Under the pieces are notes generated by a model. The model was not told the origin of the DNA. It searched no databases and saw only the letters and a list, made by a program, of their open reading frames with translations. 64,000 nt of DNA from JAZKJD01 sp040384585. Lineage in GTDB: Bacteria; Pseudomonadota; Gammaproteobacteria; Diplorickettsiales; Diplorickettsiaceae. The stretch is taken from NCBI GenBank assembly GCA_040384585.1, contig JAZKJD010000015.1, forward strand, positions 62,001 through 126,000, given 5' to 3'. A program made the position numbers and the translations under genes. Shown piece after piece: positions 7,855 through 16,312 of this stretch (the stretch's first letter is position 1; each line of letters starts with the position of its first letter).

Positions 7855-9669
7855 TTAATCCCCGCGTCCTGCGCGTTTACGCTCATGCTCTTTCAAATAT
7901 TTTTTGCGCAGACGTAAGTGATGAGGCGTGACTTCGAGTAACTCATCGTCACTAAGAAATTCTAACGCTTGTTCTAAGGAGAACAAGATGGGGGGTGTTA
8001 AGATAATATTTTCATCAGAGCCAGCTGCACGAATATTCGTTAATTGTTTTCCTTTAACAATATTAACGACTAAATCATTATCTCTAGCATGAATACCTAC
8101 AATCATTCCTTCATAAACATCGGTTTGTGGACCTATTAATAACTTGCCACGTTCTTGTAAATTAAATAAAGAAAACCCGGTAGATTTACCCACTTGATTG
8201 GAAATCATGACACCATTAGCTCGTTTTGCGAGCGCACCTTTTTTGGCAGGACCATAGTGGTCAAAGACGTGGTGCATTAACCCGAGGCCAGAGGTTGCGG
8301 TTAAAAATTCTGTACGAAAGCCAATTAAAGCACGGGTAGGAATTTTATAATCAAGACGAACACGACCCTTGCCATCAGAAACCATGTCCAGTAAATCGCC
8401 ACGGCGACTTCCTAGTTTTTCCATGATGCTGCCTTGGTGTTGTTCTTCAACATCAACCGTTAAGGTTTCATAGGGCTCTTTTAACTCGCCATCAATTTCT
8501 TTTAAAATGACTTCAGGCCGCGAAACCCCTAGCTCATAGCCTTCCCTACGCATGGTTTCGATTAAAATCGATAAATGCAATTCACCACGGCCCGATACGC
8601 GAAAACGGTTAGGATCCTCTGTATTCTCAACTCTTAAGGCAACGTTATGCAGTAGTTCTTTATCAAGGCGCTCCCGTATCTGACGGCTGGTAACAAACTT
8701 TCCGTCTTGGCCGGCAAAAGGGGAGTTATTGACCTGAAAGGTCATGCTCATCGTGGGTTCATCCACCGTTAGTGGTGGCAGGGCCTCTACTTGATTAGGA
8801 TCACATAAGGTATCAGAGATGTTTGGTTTATCTATTCCAGTGACGGCGACAATATCACCTGCTTCCGCTTGTTCAACTTCAATACGTTCTAGACCACGAT
8901 AGCCCAGTACTTGTAATAGTCGGGCGGGACGTGTTTTGCCTTCGCTGTTTATTAATGTGACCGGCATGTTGGTTTTAGCAATACCTCTTTGAATGCGGCC
9001 AATACCAATCGTTCCCACATAACTAGAATAATCTAAGGTGCTGATTTGCATTTGGAAAGGACCTTTGGGATCGCAATCTGGTGGAGCCACTTTATTAACA
9101 ATAGTTTCAAAGAGGGGGGTGAGATCCGTACTAGGTTTATTGAGATCTAGCGTGGCATAGCCTTGTAAAGCAGAGGCATAAACAATAGGGAAGTCCAGTT
9201 GTTCTTCGGTCGCTCCTAAACGATCAAAGAGATCGAACACTTGATTGATGACCCAGTTGGGACGGGCGCTGTCCCTATCGATTTTATTAACGACTACAAT
9301 GGGTTTTAAGCCTTTAGCAAAAGCCTTTTGTGTGACAAAACGGGTTTGTGGCATAGGTCCGTCCACTGCATCGACTAATAAAAGTACCGAATCCACCATT
9401 GATAAAATACGCTCGACTTCGCCACCAAAATCCGCATGGCCTGGAGTGTCAACAATATTGATACGGTAGCCCTGCCATTCGATAGAGGTGTTCTTAGAAA
9501 GAATGGTAATGCCACGCTCACGTTCTAGGTCGTTACTATCCATGACGCGTTCAACTGGCGCAGCGCGGCTAGAAAGTGTCCCCGACTGTTGTAACAGTTT
9601 ATCCACCAAGGTGGTTTTTCCATGGTCGACGTGGGCGATGATGGCGATGTTGCGTATGTTTTTAATCAT
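7855..9669 (-). CDS. typA: ribosome-associated GTPase BipA/TypA
   Basis: Translational GTPase that binds the 70S ribosome and helps 50S assembly and stress adaptation. 604 residues, normal. G motifs are clear: AHVDHGKTTL (residues 11-20), RERGITI, DTPGHADF, NKIDRDSARP. EF-G-like domains II, III and V follow (GRGELHLSILIETMRREGYE in domain III) and then the BipA-specific C-terminal domain ending in the basic tail HERKRAGRGD. Its start faces the divergent gene at 9787 across about 117 bp. A G-family-like repeat fragment (TAGGCTCTGTTCATAAAGT, near 7820) lies just downstream. Confidence 0.97.
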   Translation of the reverse strand: MIKNIRNIAIIAHVDHGKTTLVDKLLQQSGTLSSRAAPVERVMDSNDLERERGITILSKNTSIEWQGYRINIVDTPGHADFGGEVERILSMVDSVLLLVDAVDGPMPQTRFVTQKAFAKGLKPIVVVNKIDRDSARPNWVINQVFDLFDRLGATEEQLDFPIVYASALQGYATLDLNKPSTDLTPLFETIVNKVAPPDCDPKGPFQMQISTLDYSSYVGTIGIGRIQRGIAKTNMPVTLINSEGKTRPARLLQVLGYRGLERIEVEQAEAGDIVAVTGIDKPNISDTLCDPNQVEALPPLTVDEPTMSMTFQVNNSPFAGQDGKFVTSRQIRERLDKELLHNVALRVENTEDPNRFRVSGRGELHLSILIETMRREGYELGVSRPEVILKEIDGELKEPYETLTVDVEEQHQGSIMEKLGSRRGDLLDMVSDGKGRVRLDYKIPTRALIGFRTEFLTATSGLGLMHHVFDHYGPAKKGALAKRANGVMISNQVGKSTGFSLFNLQERGKLLIGPQTDVYEGMIVGIHARDNDLVVNIVKGKQLTNIRAAGSDENIILTPPILFSLEQALEFLSDDELLEVTPHHLRLRKKYLKEHERKRAGRGD

Positions 9670-9786
9670 GACTAATGAAGATAGCTTTATACGGTGTTCA
9701 AAAAGAGTGCATCATAACGCAAAGCCAGCCATTTCCGCTAGCGTGTTCTACACTTGTTAAGAGGGTCTTATTTACGGGGATTGTCT

Positions 9787-10356
9787 ATGAGCTCGCTTTT
9801 ACTACAATCGACGACAGTGGCACAATGGCAGGCTTTGGTCAAGGATGCTGAATCGACTAGCCATTTGACCTTAGATATAGAGCTGGAAAGTTATCTCGTT
9901 TTTTTATTAGGTCGTTTTAATCAAAGGCCAGATATTGCTAACAGCCTATTAGCAACTGAGTTTTTATCCAGTTTAGAAAAAAGTCCAGGTAAACAGCGTG
10001 ACTGTTTGCGTGAAGTTGGCGATAAATGCTTGCTATTCGCTGGGTTTTTTCCAGAACAAGCTGAAAAAAGACAGGTTAAAATTAAATATTTTATTGAATT
10101 GGGTCAAACAGCTTATGTGCAGCTGGCAAGTTTATCTAAAACGCAATCGGCTTCACTTTATCACGCCTTAAGTTGTGGCTTTATTAGTCTCATGGAGATT
10201 TTACATGCAATTCGCGGGTTAAGCGACCCCCTCAACGAACTAACACCCATGCAGGCTATTGAATTATGGACAGATGTTAAAAGTCAACATGCCCTGACGG
10301 TTCTTCGCCGTCGCACTTCTTCCTTAATTATTCGTGAGTCTTCTCGTAAACATTAA
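9787..10356 (+). CDS. conserved hypothetical protein
   Basis: A 189-residue soluble, helix-rich protein, not assigned to a named family here. The start at 9787 is chosen because ACGGGGA (9774-9780) lies at the right distance; an upstream in-frame codon at 9754 would add 11 residues without a ribosome site. Features seen: FLLGRFNQRPDIANSLLA near residues 40-57, a Cys pair region CLREVGDKCLLFAGFFPEQAEK, and a C-terminal basic tail (LRRRTSSLIIRES). It is transcribed away from typA, so it has its own promoter in the typA gap. Orthologous proteins of this type occur beside housekeeping genes in related gammaproteobacteria; that is from memory and not certain. Confidence 0.7.
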   Translation: MSSLLLQSTTVAQWQALVKDAESTSHLTLDIELESYLVFLLGRFNQRPDIANSLLATEFLSSLEKSPGKQRDCLREVGDKCLLFAGFFPEQAEKRQVKIKYFIELGQTAYVQLASLSKTQSASLYHALSCGFISLMEILHAIRGLSDPLNELTPMQAIELWTDVKSQHALTVLRRRTSSLIIRESSRKH

Positions 10357-10402
10357 ATGTTATCATCTGCTATAGAATGTACTATATAAGGAGATAAACA
10401 TT

Positions 10403-11197
10403 ATGGCGATTATACAAAATCATAGGAAACTCAGAGATTCAATAAATGAGCATCCATGGATTGCTAGCGAAGAACGTTCCTTGAGGGAGTCAGCAAATGC
10501 TAAAATTTGTTTTAATGGAGTAGCTATTGATAAAATAAGAGTAGGGAAAGATAACAAATTAATTTTTGATGTCGTCTTCGATGATATTTCTAAAGCAAAT
10601 TTACATGAAGAACACAGAATACACTATCGGGAATTTCTAAGACGTTACTTGCATCTAGATGGTATCCAGCAGATAAGCACAATTCCTGTATTGTCTCAAT
10701 TGCAGAAGCATGGCTACTTAATACGCGGCTCTAGGGTAACATGTACTACAGATTTTTATTTAGAAAATAATGATTTTTATATTGAAGAGAAATTTTCTAT
10801 TGCTCTTGATAGACTTATTTCTAATCCAGATCCAGTTTTACAGGTAGATAAAGATTTGTCGGGAGTAGAAAAAGAATATGAACGTTTTATCTATGGTAAA
10901 ACGCAATTTAAAATACAGATGACTAAGCAAAATGAATTACGGGTGTTGCAGCTGATTCTTTTACAGTCTACGCTGGATTGCCCAGATCCCTCTTTTAAAA
11001 AACTTTTAGACGAAAGGAGCTTTTTACAGAAATTAATTGATTTTATAAGGAGAATTTTTAGGATATCAATATCCACCCCCATCAGAACCTTCAATACCTT
11101 CAATTTTTTTAATCTCACTAGCGAACAGGCTCCATTGTCTGGTCAGACAGGGCAGATGGACCTATCTACTAGCACGGTAAGCCCTTGCCCAAGCTAA
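10403..11197 (+). CDS. hypothetical protein, candidate effector
   Basis: 264 residues, not recognised. A strong ribosome site AAGGAGATAAAC precedes the ATG. The protein is mixed alpha/beta and charged, with no signal peptide. Around residues 214-235 there is a basic-hydrophobic stretch (LQKLIDFIRRIFRISI) that could be an amphipathic helix, and the C-terminus is low-complexity and Ser/Thr/Gln-rich. Base composition is lower in GC than the neighbouring ubi genes, which fits a recently acquired or fast-evolving gene. Such orphan proteins in Legionellales are often secreted, but nothing here proves it. Confidence 0.65.
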   Translation: MAIIQNHRKLRDSINEHPWIASEERSLRESANAKICFNGVAIDKIRVGKDNKLIFDVVFDDISKANLHEEHRIHYREFLRRYLHLDGIQQISTIPVLSQLQKHGYLIRGSRVTCTTDFYLENNDFYIEEKFSIALDRLISNPDPVLQVDKDLSGVEKEYERFIYGKTQFKIQMTKQNELRVLQLILLQSTLDCPDPSFKKLLDERSFLQKLIDFIRRIFRISISTPIRTFNTFNFFNLTSEQAPLSGQTGQMDLSTSTVSPCPS

Positions 11198-11212
11198 ATC
11201 AGATGGTTAAGA

Positions 11213-11338
11213 TATACCCTTCGCCTTTCACGTTGTGGTGTTGTTACACATCGGGGCTTCGCGTGCTCGTGTATTCCGTATACACTCTGCTCGCTCGCCC
11301 TCGTGTGCCTAACCACAACGTGAAATCCTTTGGGTATA
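11213..11338. repeat. family B palindromic element, copy B1 (126 bp)
   Basis: Ends TATACCC-TTCGCC-TTTCACGTTGTGG and CCACAACGTGAAA-TCCTTT-GGGTATA pair except for a constant asymmetric internal loop. The middle holds a shorter inverted set (GTGCTCGTGTATTCCG / ATACACTCTG). One frame on the minus strand is open through the whole element and reads IPKGFHVV...HEH, the same peptide found inside LptA. Located between the orphan gene and ubiE. Confidence 0.85.
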
Positions 11339-11418
11339 GACAGGCCCATTGCATAAGGATGCGTAGTTGAATTAACAAATTTAGATTTCAATCGTGGCGA
11401 CACTAGCGGCTCATTTTT

Positions 11419-12183
11419 ATGCAAAATTCTGCTTTCCCTGAGGATGTAACAACCGATTTTGGTTATAAAACCATTCCATACGCCGAAAAAACAGCGCAGG
11501 TAGATGCTGTTTTTCATTCCGTTGCTGCGAACTATGATCTCATGAATGATCTTATGTCATGGGGTATGCATCGCTTATGGAAAAAATTTACCATTGCATT
11601 AAGTCAAGTGGGCTTGGGCGATAACGTGTTGGATGTGGCAGGAGGTACGGGTGATTTAACAAAGGCATTTAGCAAACGCGTCGGTGAAAAGGGAAGGGTA
11701 ACACTGCTGGATATTAATGCAGCGATGCTACGAATAGGTCGTGATCGTCTTATCGATGCTGGGCTTATAGACAATAGTCAGGTGCTACAGGCGAATGCAG
11801 AAGCCTTACCGTTCCCTGACGATTATTTTGATTGTTTAAGTATTGCTTTTGGTTTGCGGAATGTCACACACAAAAAGGCTGCGCTGCAGTCTATGTATCG
11901 TGTCCTTAAGCCGGGGGGTCGATTATTAGTATTAGAATTTTCTAAGCCGGTACTAGGTCCTTTACGAACTTTATATGACCGCTATTCTTTTGACTTTCTT
12001 CCTAAATTAGGTCGGTGGATTGCCAATGACGCGGCCAGCTATCAATATTTAGTGGAATCTATTCGACGCCATCCTGATCAAGAAAGCTTAAGATCGCTTA
12101 TTTTGGAAGCAGGATTTGATCAGTGTGACTATTATAATCTGAGTGGTGGTATTGTTGCATTACATAGAGCATGGAAATTTTGA
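11419..12183 (+). CDS. ubiE: demethylmenaquinone/ubiquinone C-methyltransferase UbiE
   Basis: SAM-dependent C-methyltransferase of ubiquinone (and menaquinone) synthesis. 254 residues. Class I methyltransferase motifs: VFHSVAANYDLMNDLMSWGMHR (residues about 31-52), motif I VLDVAGGTGDL, and the UbiE signatures AFGLRNVTHK and RVLKPGGRLLVLEFSKP. The C-terminus contains YQYLVESIRRHPDQE. Its TGA stop overlaps the ubiJ start (TGATG), and ubiJ overlaps ubiB, so the three genes form a tight ubiquinone operon. Confidence 0.97.
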   Translation: MQNSAFPEDVTTDFGYKTIPYAEKTAQVDAVFHSVAANYDLMNDLMSWGMHRLWKKFTIALSQVGLGDNVLDVAGGTGDLTKAFSKRVGEKGRVTLLDINAAMLRIGRDRLIDAGLIDNSQVLQANAEALPFPDDYFDCLSIAFGLRNVTHKKAALQSMYRVLKPGGRLLVLEFSKPVLGPLRTLYDRYSFDFLPKLGRWIANDAASYQYLVESIRRHPDQESLRSLILEAGFDQCDYYNLSGGIVALHRAWKF

Positions 12184-12776
12184 TGCCCACACTGCTAGCT
12201 ATTCAAGAAATCATTCTTAATCGTTTTTTACAACTCGATCCGGAAGCTGCAAACTATTTAAACCAATTATCGGGAAAGGTCATCAAAGTAGAATTGAATT
12301 CCTTGACTCATTTTTGGTTATTTGAATCGGACGCTATTTATTTGACAAAGGATTATAATGGATTAATTGATTTAGTCATGCGGGGATCAATCTTTGACTT
12401 TGTACGATTAGGCTTTATAAAAAAGAATAGCGCATTAACAGCAATTCCCATTCAAGTTTCTGGAGATATGGAATTTGCTAAGCAGTTTAAGGATTTTTTT
12501 GCAAATATAGAAATTGATTGGGAAGAACAATTATCACGGGTAGTGGGTGATACGATAGCTTACCCATTGATGCAGTTTTTAAAATTAATGAGCCAATGGG
12601 CTAGACAAAGTGTAGTAAACCTTAGTCAAAATATTACGGATTATGTACAAGCAGAGATAGATTGTTTGGTGCCAGAAGAGGAATTACAGATCTTTTTTTC
12701 AGACGTTGATGATTTACGAGACGATGTAGCGCGATTACAAGCGCGAATAGAACGTTTGCAAAGGGGAAAGCAATGA
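12183..12776 (+). CDS. ubiJ: ubiquinone biosynthesis accessory factor UbiJ (SCP2 domain)
   Basis: Lipid-binding assembly factor of the Ubi metabolon, with an N-terminal SCP2 sterol-carrier-type domain (residues about 10-115: ILNRFLQLDPEAANYLNQL, GSIFDFVRLGF, IQVSGDMEFAKQFKDFF) and a C-terminal coiled coil (DDVARLQARIERLQR). The ATG at 12183 is preferred because it overlaps the ubiE stop codon; an ATG at 12171 would add four residues. It overlaps ubiB by four bases (ATGA), which suggests translational coupling. About 197 residues, the usual size. Confidence 0.92.
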   Translation: MPTLLAIQEIILNRFLQLDPEAANYLNQLSGKVIKVELNSLTHFWLFESDAIYLTKDYNGLIDLVMRGSIFDFVRLGFIKKNSALTAIPIQVSGDMEFAKQFKDFFANIEIDWEEQLSRVVGDTIAYPLMQFLKLMSQWARQSVVNLSQNITDYVQAEIDCLVPEEELQIFFSDVDDLRDDVARLQARIERLQRGKQ

Positions 12777-14440
12777 AAGCAATAACCCGTTTACTACGTT
12801 TGATCCAGATCAGTTTTACTTTATTCCGTTATGGACTTGATGAATTAGTATTCTCTTTGCATTTATTTCGTCCTTTACGCTTCTTTATCTATTTTAATCC
12901 TTATCGAATCAGTAATAAAAAAAGGACTGCAGGAGAACGAATTCGCCTGGCATTAGAGGCCTTAGGTCCGATATTCGTAAAATTTGGTCAGGCATTGTCA
13001 ACCCGGCGAGATTTTATTCCCGAAGAGATAGCTGACGAATTAGCAAAGCTACAAGATCGTGTTCCGCCGTTCTCTGGGGATCAGGCAAAGACCATTGTTG
13101 AAGCGGCTTTTAAGTTGCCGCTGGCTGAAATATTTGCCGAGTTTGATACTACGCCATTAGCTTCTGCTTCGGTTGCACAGGTTCATGCCGTCAAGTTATT
13201 GACGGGTCAAGAAGCAGTAGCGAAGATATTGCGTCCAGGTATTAATAAACGCATTATTAAAGATGTCGATTTATTATATGCTATTGCTGATTTAGCGACA
13301 CGTTATTGGTCAGGTGCTAGACGATTTAGACCCCGGGAAGTTGTTGCAGAGTTTGAGGCTTGCTTAAATGATGAATTAGATTTATTACGAGAGGCGGCGA
13401 GTGCTTCTCAGCTACGGCGTAATTTTTTTAATTCCGATTTACTTTATATTCCTGAAGTTTATTGGCAGTATACACATCCTCATATATTAGTAATGGAACG
13501 AATTTATGGTATTTCTATCTCAAATATTCCCGAGTTAAAAAAGCAAGGAATTAATTTAAAAAAATTGGCAAAGCGTGGTGTTGAGATTTTTTTTACGCAA
13601 GTATTTCGTGATTGTTTTTTTCATGCGGATATGCACCCTGGTAATATTTTTGTTTCACCGGAAAAAAAAGATAATCCACAATATCTCGGTGTAGACTTTG
13701 GAATTATGGGGAGTTTAAGTCCCGAGGATCAACGTTATCTTGCAGAAAATTTAATGGCGTTTTTTAAGCGAGATTATCGACGCGTCGCGCAATTACATGT
13801 AGAGTCCGGTTGGGTAGCAGTCAATACACGGATTAATGAATTTGAAGCGGCGATACGCACCGTGTGCGAGCCCATTTTTGAACGACCTCTAAAAGAAATT
13901 TCCTTTGGCCAATTACTATTACGCTTATTCCAAACGGCTAGGCGCTTTAATATGGAAGTACAACCACAATTGATTTTATTGCAAAAAACACTTTTTAATA
14001 TTGAAGGGCTAGGGCGCCAATTATATCCCGATTTAGATTTATGGAATACTGCCAAACCCTTTTTAGAACGTTGGTTGAAAAAACAATTAGGCCCTCGTGC
14101 TTTTTTAAGGAAAGTTCGTGAATATGCGCCTTATTGGGCGGAAAAACTACCCGAAATTCCTGATTTAGTCTATCAAACCTTACTGGATTTTCGTCAGAAA
14201 AAAAGGAGGTTACATGTTTATTCAGCTAAGTATAGTAAGCACAAAAAAAGCTATAGACGGAAAAAAATTTTTTGCTTTATGACTTTAGGCGTTGGAAGCG
14301 CTTGTGTTGTTTGGGCGTTGTTGAGTTTAACAGGGAGTGGGTTTCCTAATTTATTATCTGCTAGAAATTTATTGATATTGGGTTTAATTGGATTAGGGCT
14401 ATTATTAGCTAGCTTAGTTAACGTAAAAAGATTTGATTAG
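12773..14440 (+). CDS. ubiB: ubiquinone biosynthesis regulatory kinase-like protein UbiB
   Basis: Member of the ABC1/ADCK/UbiB atypical kinase family needed for ubiquinone synthesis at the inner membrane. 555 residues. Family motifs are visible: the KxGQ motif in GPIFVKFGQALSTRRD (residues about 65-80), the Ala-rich loop PLASASVAQVHAV, VAKILRPG, DCFFHADMHPGNIF and VDFGIMGSL. Two C-terminal transmembrane segments (residues about 500-550) anchor the protein. Its TAG stop codon (14438-14440) coincides with the TAGGG end of a family C repeat fragment, so the present stop may be supplied by that element. Confidence 0.97.
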   Translation: MKAITRLLRLIQISFTLFRYGLDELVFSLHLFRPLRFFIYFNPYRISNKKRTAGERIRLALEALGPIFVKFGQALSTRRDFIPEEIADELAKLQDRVPPFSGDQAKTIVEAAFKLPLAEIFAEFDTTPLASASVAQVHAVKLLTGQEAVAKILRPGINKRIIKDVDLLYAIADLATRYWSGARRFRPREVVAEFEACLNDELDLLREAASASQLRRNFFNSDLLYIPEVYWQYTHPHILVMERIYGISISNIPELKKQGINLKKLAKRGVEIFFTQVFRDCFFHADMHPGNIFVSPEKKDNPQYLGVDFGIMGSLSPEDQRYLAENLMAFFKRDYRRVAQLHVESGWVAVNTRINEFEAAIRTVCEPIFERPLKEISFGQLLLRLFQTARRFNMEVQPQLILLQKTLFNIEGLGRQLYPDLDLWNTAKPFLERWLKKQLGPRAFLRKVREYAPYWAEKLPEIPDLVYQTLLDFRQKKRRLHVYSAKYSKHKKSYRRKKIFCFMTLGVGSACVVWALLSLTGSGFPNLLSARNLLILGLIGLGLLLASLVNVKRFD

Positions 14441-14472
14441 GGTGTGTCGTCATTTAGTGAGGATGGCCTCGG
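14438..14472. repeat. family C element, left-end fragment
   Basis: TAGGGTGTGTCGTCATTTAG followed by TGAGGATGGCC matches the ends of the full C2 element (39194-39341). Only one end is present. The first three bases are the ubiB stop codon and the fragment ends about 28 bp before the tatA start. Confidence 0.75.
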
Positions 14473-14500
14473 GACAGGTTATTTTAATAGGGAGTTGTTT

Positions 14501-14701
14501 ATGGGTTTCCATGGAATAAGTATCGGATCGTTGCTCATTATTTTTTTAATCGCGGTACTATTATTTGGTACGAAACGTTTACGGGTGATGGCAGAAGACT
14601 TGGGAGTTGCATTAAAGAATTTCAATAAGGCATTACATTCTCAAGAAGACACTTCAGAAAAAGAGACTAAATCTGAAAATCTTAAAAATGATTCTACATA
14701 A
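14501..14701 (+). CDS. tatA: Sec-independent translocase subunit TatA
   Basis: Pore-forming subunit of the twin-arginine translocase. 66 residues from the ATG at 14501, which has AGGGAG upstream; an earlier in-frame codon at 14444 lies inside the repeat fragment and is not used here. The sequence shows the short N-terminal membrane helix (GSLLIIFLIAVLLFGTKRL, residues 8-26), the FGTKRL hinge, and the amphipathic helix (MAEDLGVALKNFNKAL), then a charged tail. No tatB gene is seen before tatC, so this single TatA/E-type protein may serve both roles, as in minimal Tat systems. Confidence 0.92.
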   Translation: MGFHGISIGSLLIIFLIAVLLFGTKRLRVMAEDLGVALKNFNKALHSQEDTSEKETKSENLKNDST

Positions 14702-14707
14702 ACGCGC

Positions 14708-15053
14708 TAGGTTCTGTTTCTAAAGTGATGATTGTCGCCATCCGCAAGGCGAAAACAGCGAAAAAAACGGAGTTTACACGAAGTAAATGAGTATTTTTGA
14801 GCTCAGTACGCTACAAAAAAACAGGACTTAACAATTAACTCATTGATAAAAGAAAATATATTGGATTTTCATAGGATAAGAAGTGGTTGGCATAGGTCCT
14901 GCCAGCGAATGCGCTTTTTTGCTGGCTTACGCCACAAAAAGAAGTCGCATTCACTGTCACCCATGCCGCTTTTTAATTTTTGTAGCGTGCAAAGATTTTT
15001 GGGCTGTTTTTAACGCAGCAAATGGCGACAAGGGGACTTTAGAGAAGAACCTA
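14708..15053. repeat. family G palindromic element interrupted by A3
   Basis: Outer arms TAGGTTCTGTTTCTAAAGT and TTGTCGCCATC...AAAACAGC (14708-14758) are complementary to GCTGTTTTTAACGCAGC...ATGGCGACAA and ACTTTAGAGAAGAACCTA (15003-15053). The original loop around ATTTTTGAG is split by the 193-bp A3 insertion. This and A3 fill the 400-bp gap between tatA and tatC; no gene is seen there. Confidence 0.8.
14802..14994. mobile_element. family A element, long form, copy A3 (193 bp, reverse orientation)
   Basis: Ends CTCAGTACGCTACAAAAA and TTTTTGTAGCGTGCAAAG. Flanks ATTTTTGAG (14793-14801) and ATTTTTGGG (14995-15003) match at 8 of 9 bases. It contains the family core on the minus strand (GGCGTAAGCC tip, GGGTGACAG, TGGCAGGACC) plus about 65 bp of extra AT-rich sequence. 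Copy A8 at 53038-53230 has exactly the same length and is nearly identical in inverted orientation. Confidence 0.9.
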
Positions 15054-15103
15054 AATGTCTTAGCTCATGTTTATAGGAAATAACAAGCGAGCGAAAAAAG
15101 CAG

Positions 15104-15880
15104 ATGAAATCTATAGGGAAAAATAAACAGCCTATTGAATTTAACCATTCTTTGTTTCCTTTTTTGTTAGAGTTAAGATCGCGTTTACTCTACTGCATAG
15201 CCCTATTTGTAGGTATTTTATGTCTATTATTACCTTTTTCAGCATGTTTATATCAGCATTTTTCTCAGCCTTTGTTGAATCAACTACCGTCAGGTAGTCA
15301 ATTAATATCCACTACACTAACGGCGCCTTTGTTTATTCCGATAAAATTTTCGATGATTTTGACTATTTTTATTATTATGCCTTTTATACTTTACCAGTTT
15401 TGGTTATTTACTTCCCCTGCTTTGTATTTAAAGGAGCAACGGTTATTATGGCTAGTTTTAACGTTAAGTAGTGGTTTATTTTACAGCGGTGTCGTATTTG
15501 CTTATCGATTTATCTTGCCATTTTTAATTGGTTTTTTTATTAGAACATCACCTGATTATATCCATATTTTACCAGACGTAAGCGATTACCTAGAACTAGC
15601 GCTACAACTACTATTTGGATTCGGTTTGATTTTCGAAGCCCCTCTTTTGATTATTGTCGCTGTTGTTTCGGGATTTTTAGCCTTAAAAACCTTAGTAAAT
15701 TGGCGACCTTATTTTATAGTATTATCCTTCATCGTGGCTATGCTTTTGACGCCGCCCGATGTAGTATCACAAATCTTATTAGCATTTCCCTTATGCTTAT
15801 TATTTGAAATAGGTTTGTTTATTTGTCGATTTATTCCAAAGAGTCGTCATGCAGAAAACTTACAAGAAAAAGAAAAATAA
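15104..15880 (+). CDS. tatC: Sec-independent translocase subunit TatC
   Basis: Receptor subunit of the Tat translocase, which recognises twin-arginine signal peptides in the inner membrane. 258 residues with six predicted membrane segments. Family motifs: HSLFPFLLELRSRLLY near residues 15-30 (the usual HLxELRxRL), TAPLFIPIKFSMILT, FTSPALYLKEQRLLW, and AMLLTPPDVVSQILLAFPLCLLFEIGL at the end, split here as positions about 205-231. Separated from tatA by nested repeats. Its last 32 bases overlap the receiver-domain gene. Confidence 0.95.
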   Translation: MKSIGKNKQPIEFNHSLFPFLLELRSRLLYCIALFVGILCLLLPFSACLYQHFSQPLLNQLPSGSQLISTTLTAPLFIPIKFSMILTIFIIMPFILYQFWLFTSPALYLKEQRLLWLVLTLSSGLFYSGVVFAYRFILPFLIGFFIRTSPDYIHILPDVSDYLELALQLLFGFGLIFEAPLLIIVAVVSGFLALKTLVNWRPYFIVLSFIVAMLLTPPDVVSQILLAFPLCLLFEIGLFICRFIPKSRHAENLQEKEK

Positions 15881-16265
15881 AAATATAAAACAAATATTAT
15901 TGGCGGATGACGATGTCGTTTTTGTGCGGGTAATGACCCAATATTTAGATGAAGCGGGATTTGTTTACGTAATAGCTCATGATGGCCGTCAAGCTTGGAA
16001 TTATTTACAGCAGCGTCATGAAAAAATTTTTGTTGTTTTAGCCGATAGAATTATGCCTAAACTTCATGGTCTAGAATTATTAGCTAAAATGCAGCAAATG
16101 TCATTGGATGATATCCCGTTAATTTTATTTACAGGTGAAGCGAGTAAAGAGGAAAGATGCGAAGCAATAGCTCAGGGTGTTTACGATTTTTTTTATAAAC
16201 CCATTTCTAGAGAATTATTGTTAGCTGTCTTGAAAAAACTGTTAAAATATACTCATTGCACTTGA
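15849..16265 (+). CDS. stand-alone response-regulator receiver domain protein
   Basis: 138-residue CheY-like receiver without an output domain. The acidic pocket is LLADDDVVF (residues 17-25), the phospho-acceptor Asp is in VVLADRIMPKLHG, the switch Thr is in LFTGEA and the conserved Lys in FFYKPIS. The start lies inside tatC, so it is probably translated from the same message. The last codons (YTHCT, stop) lie in the left arm of the D1 hairpin. No cognate kinase is present in the window. It may act by protein contact, or relay phosphate; the partner cannot be told. Confidence 0.88.
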   Translation: MQKTYKKKKNKNIKQILLADDDVVFVRVMTQYLDEAGFVYVIAHDGRQAWNYLQQRHEKIFVVLADRIMPKLHGLELLAKMQQMSLDDIPLILFTGEASKEERCEAIAQGVYDFFYKPISRELLLAVLKKLLKYTHCT

Positions 16266-16301
16266 AGTTGTGAACTCATCGCTTCAAGTGCAATGGGTAT
16301 A
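16248..16301. repeat. family D hairpin D1
   Basis: TATACTCATTGCACTTGAAG (16248-16267) and CTTCAAGTGCAATGGGTATA (16282-16301) form a 20-bp inverted repeat with one mismatch and a 14-nt loop. It covers the stop codon of the receiver gene and runs to the ribosome site AAGGAG of the ankyrin gene, so it could act in transcription termination or mRNA stability. Related hairpins are at 19184-19373. Confidence 0.8.
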
Positions 16302-16312
16302 AGGAGATTGAG

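Noticed and set aside
11194..11517. 107-residue open frame on the minus strand across repeat B1 and the ubiE start
   Set aside because: It is the repeat's stop-free frame extended into ubiE; there is no ribosome site, and it overlaps a certain gene.
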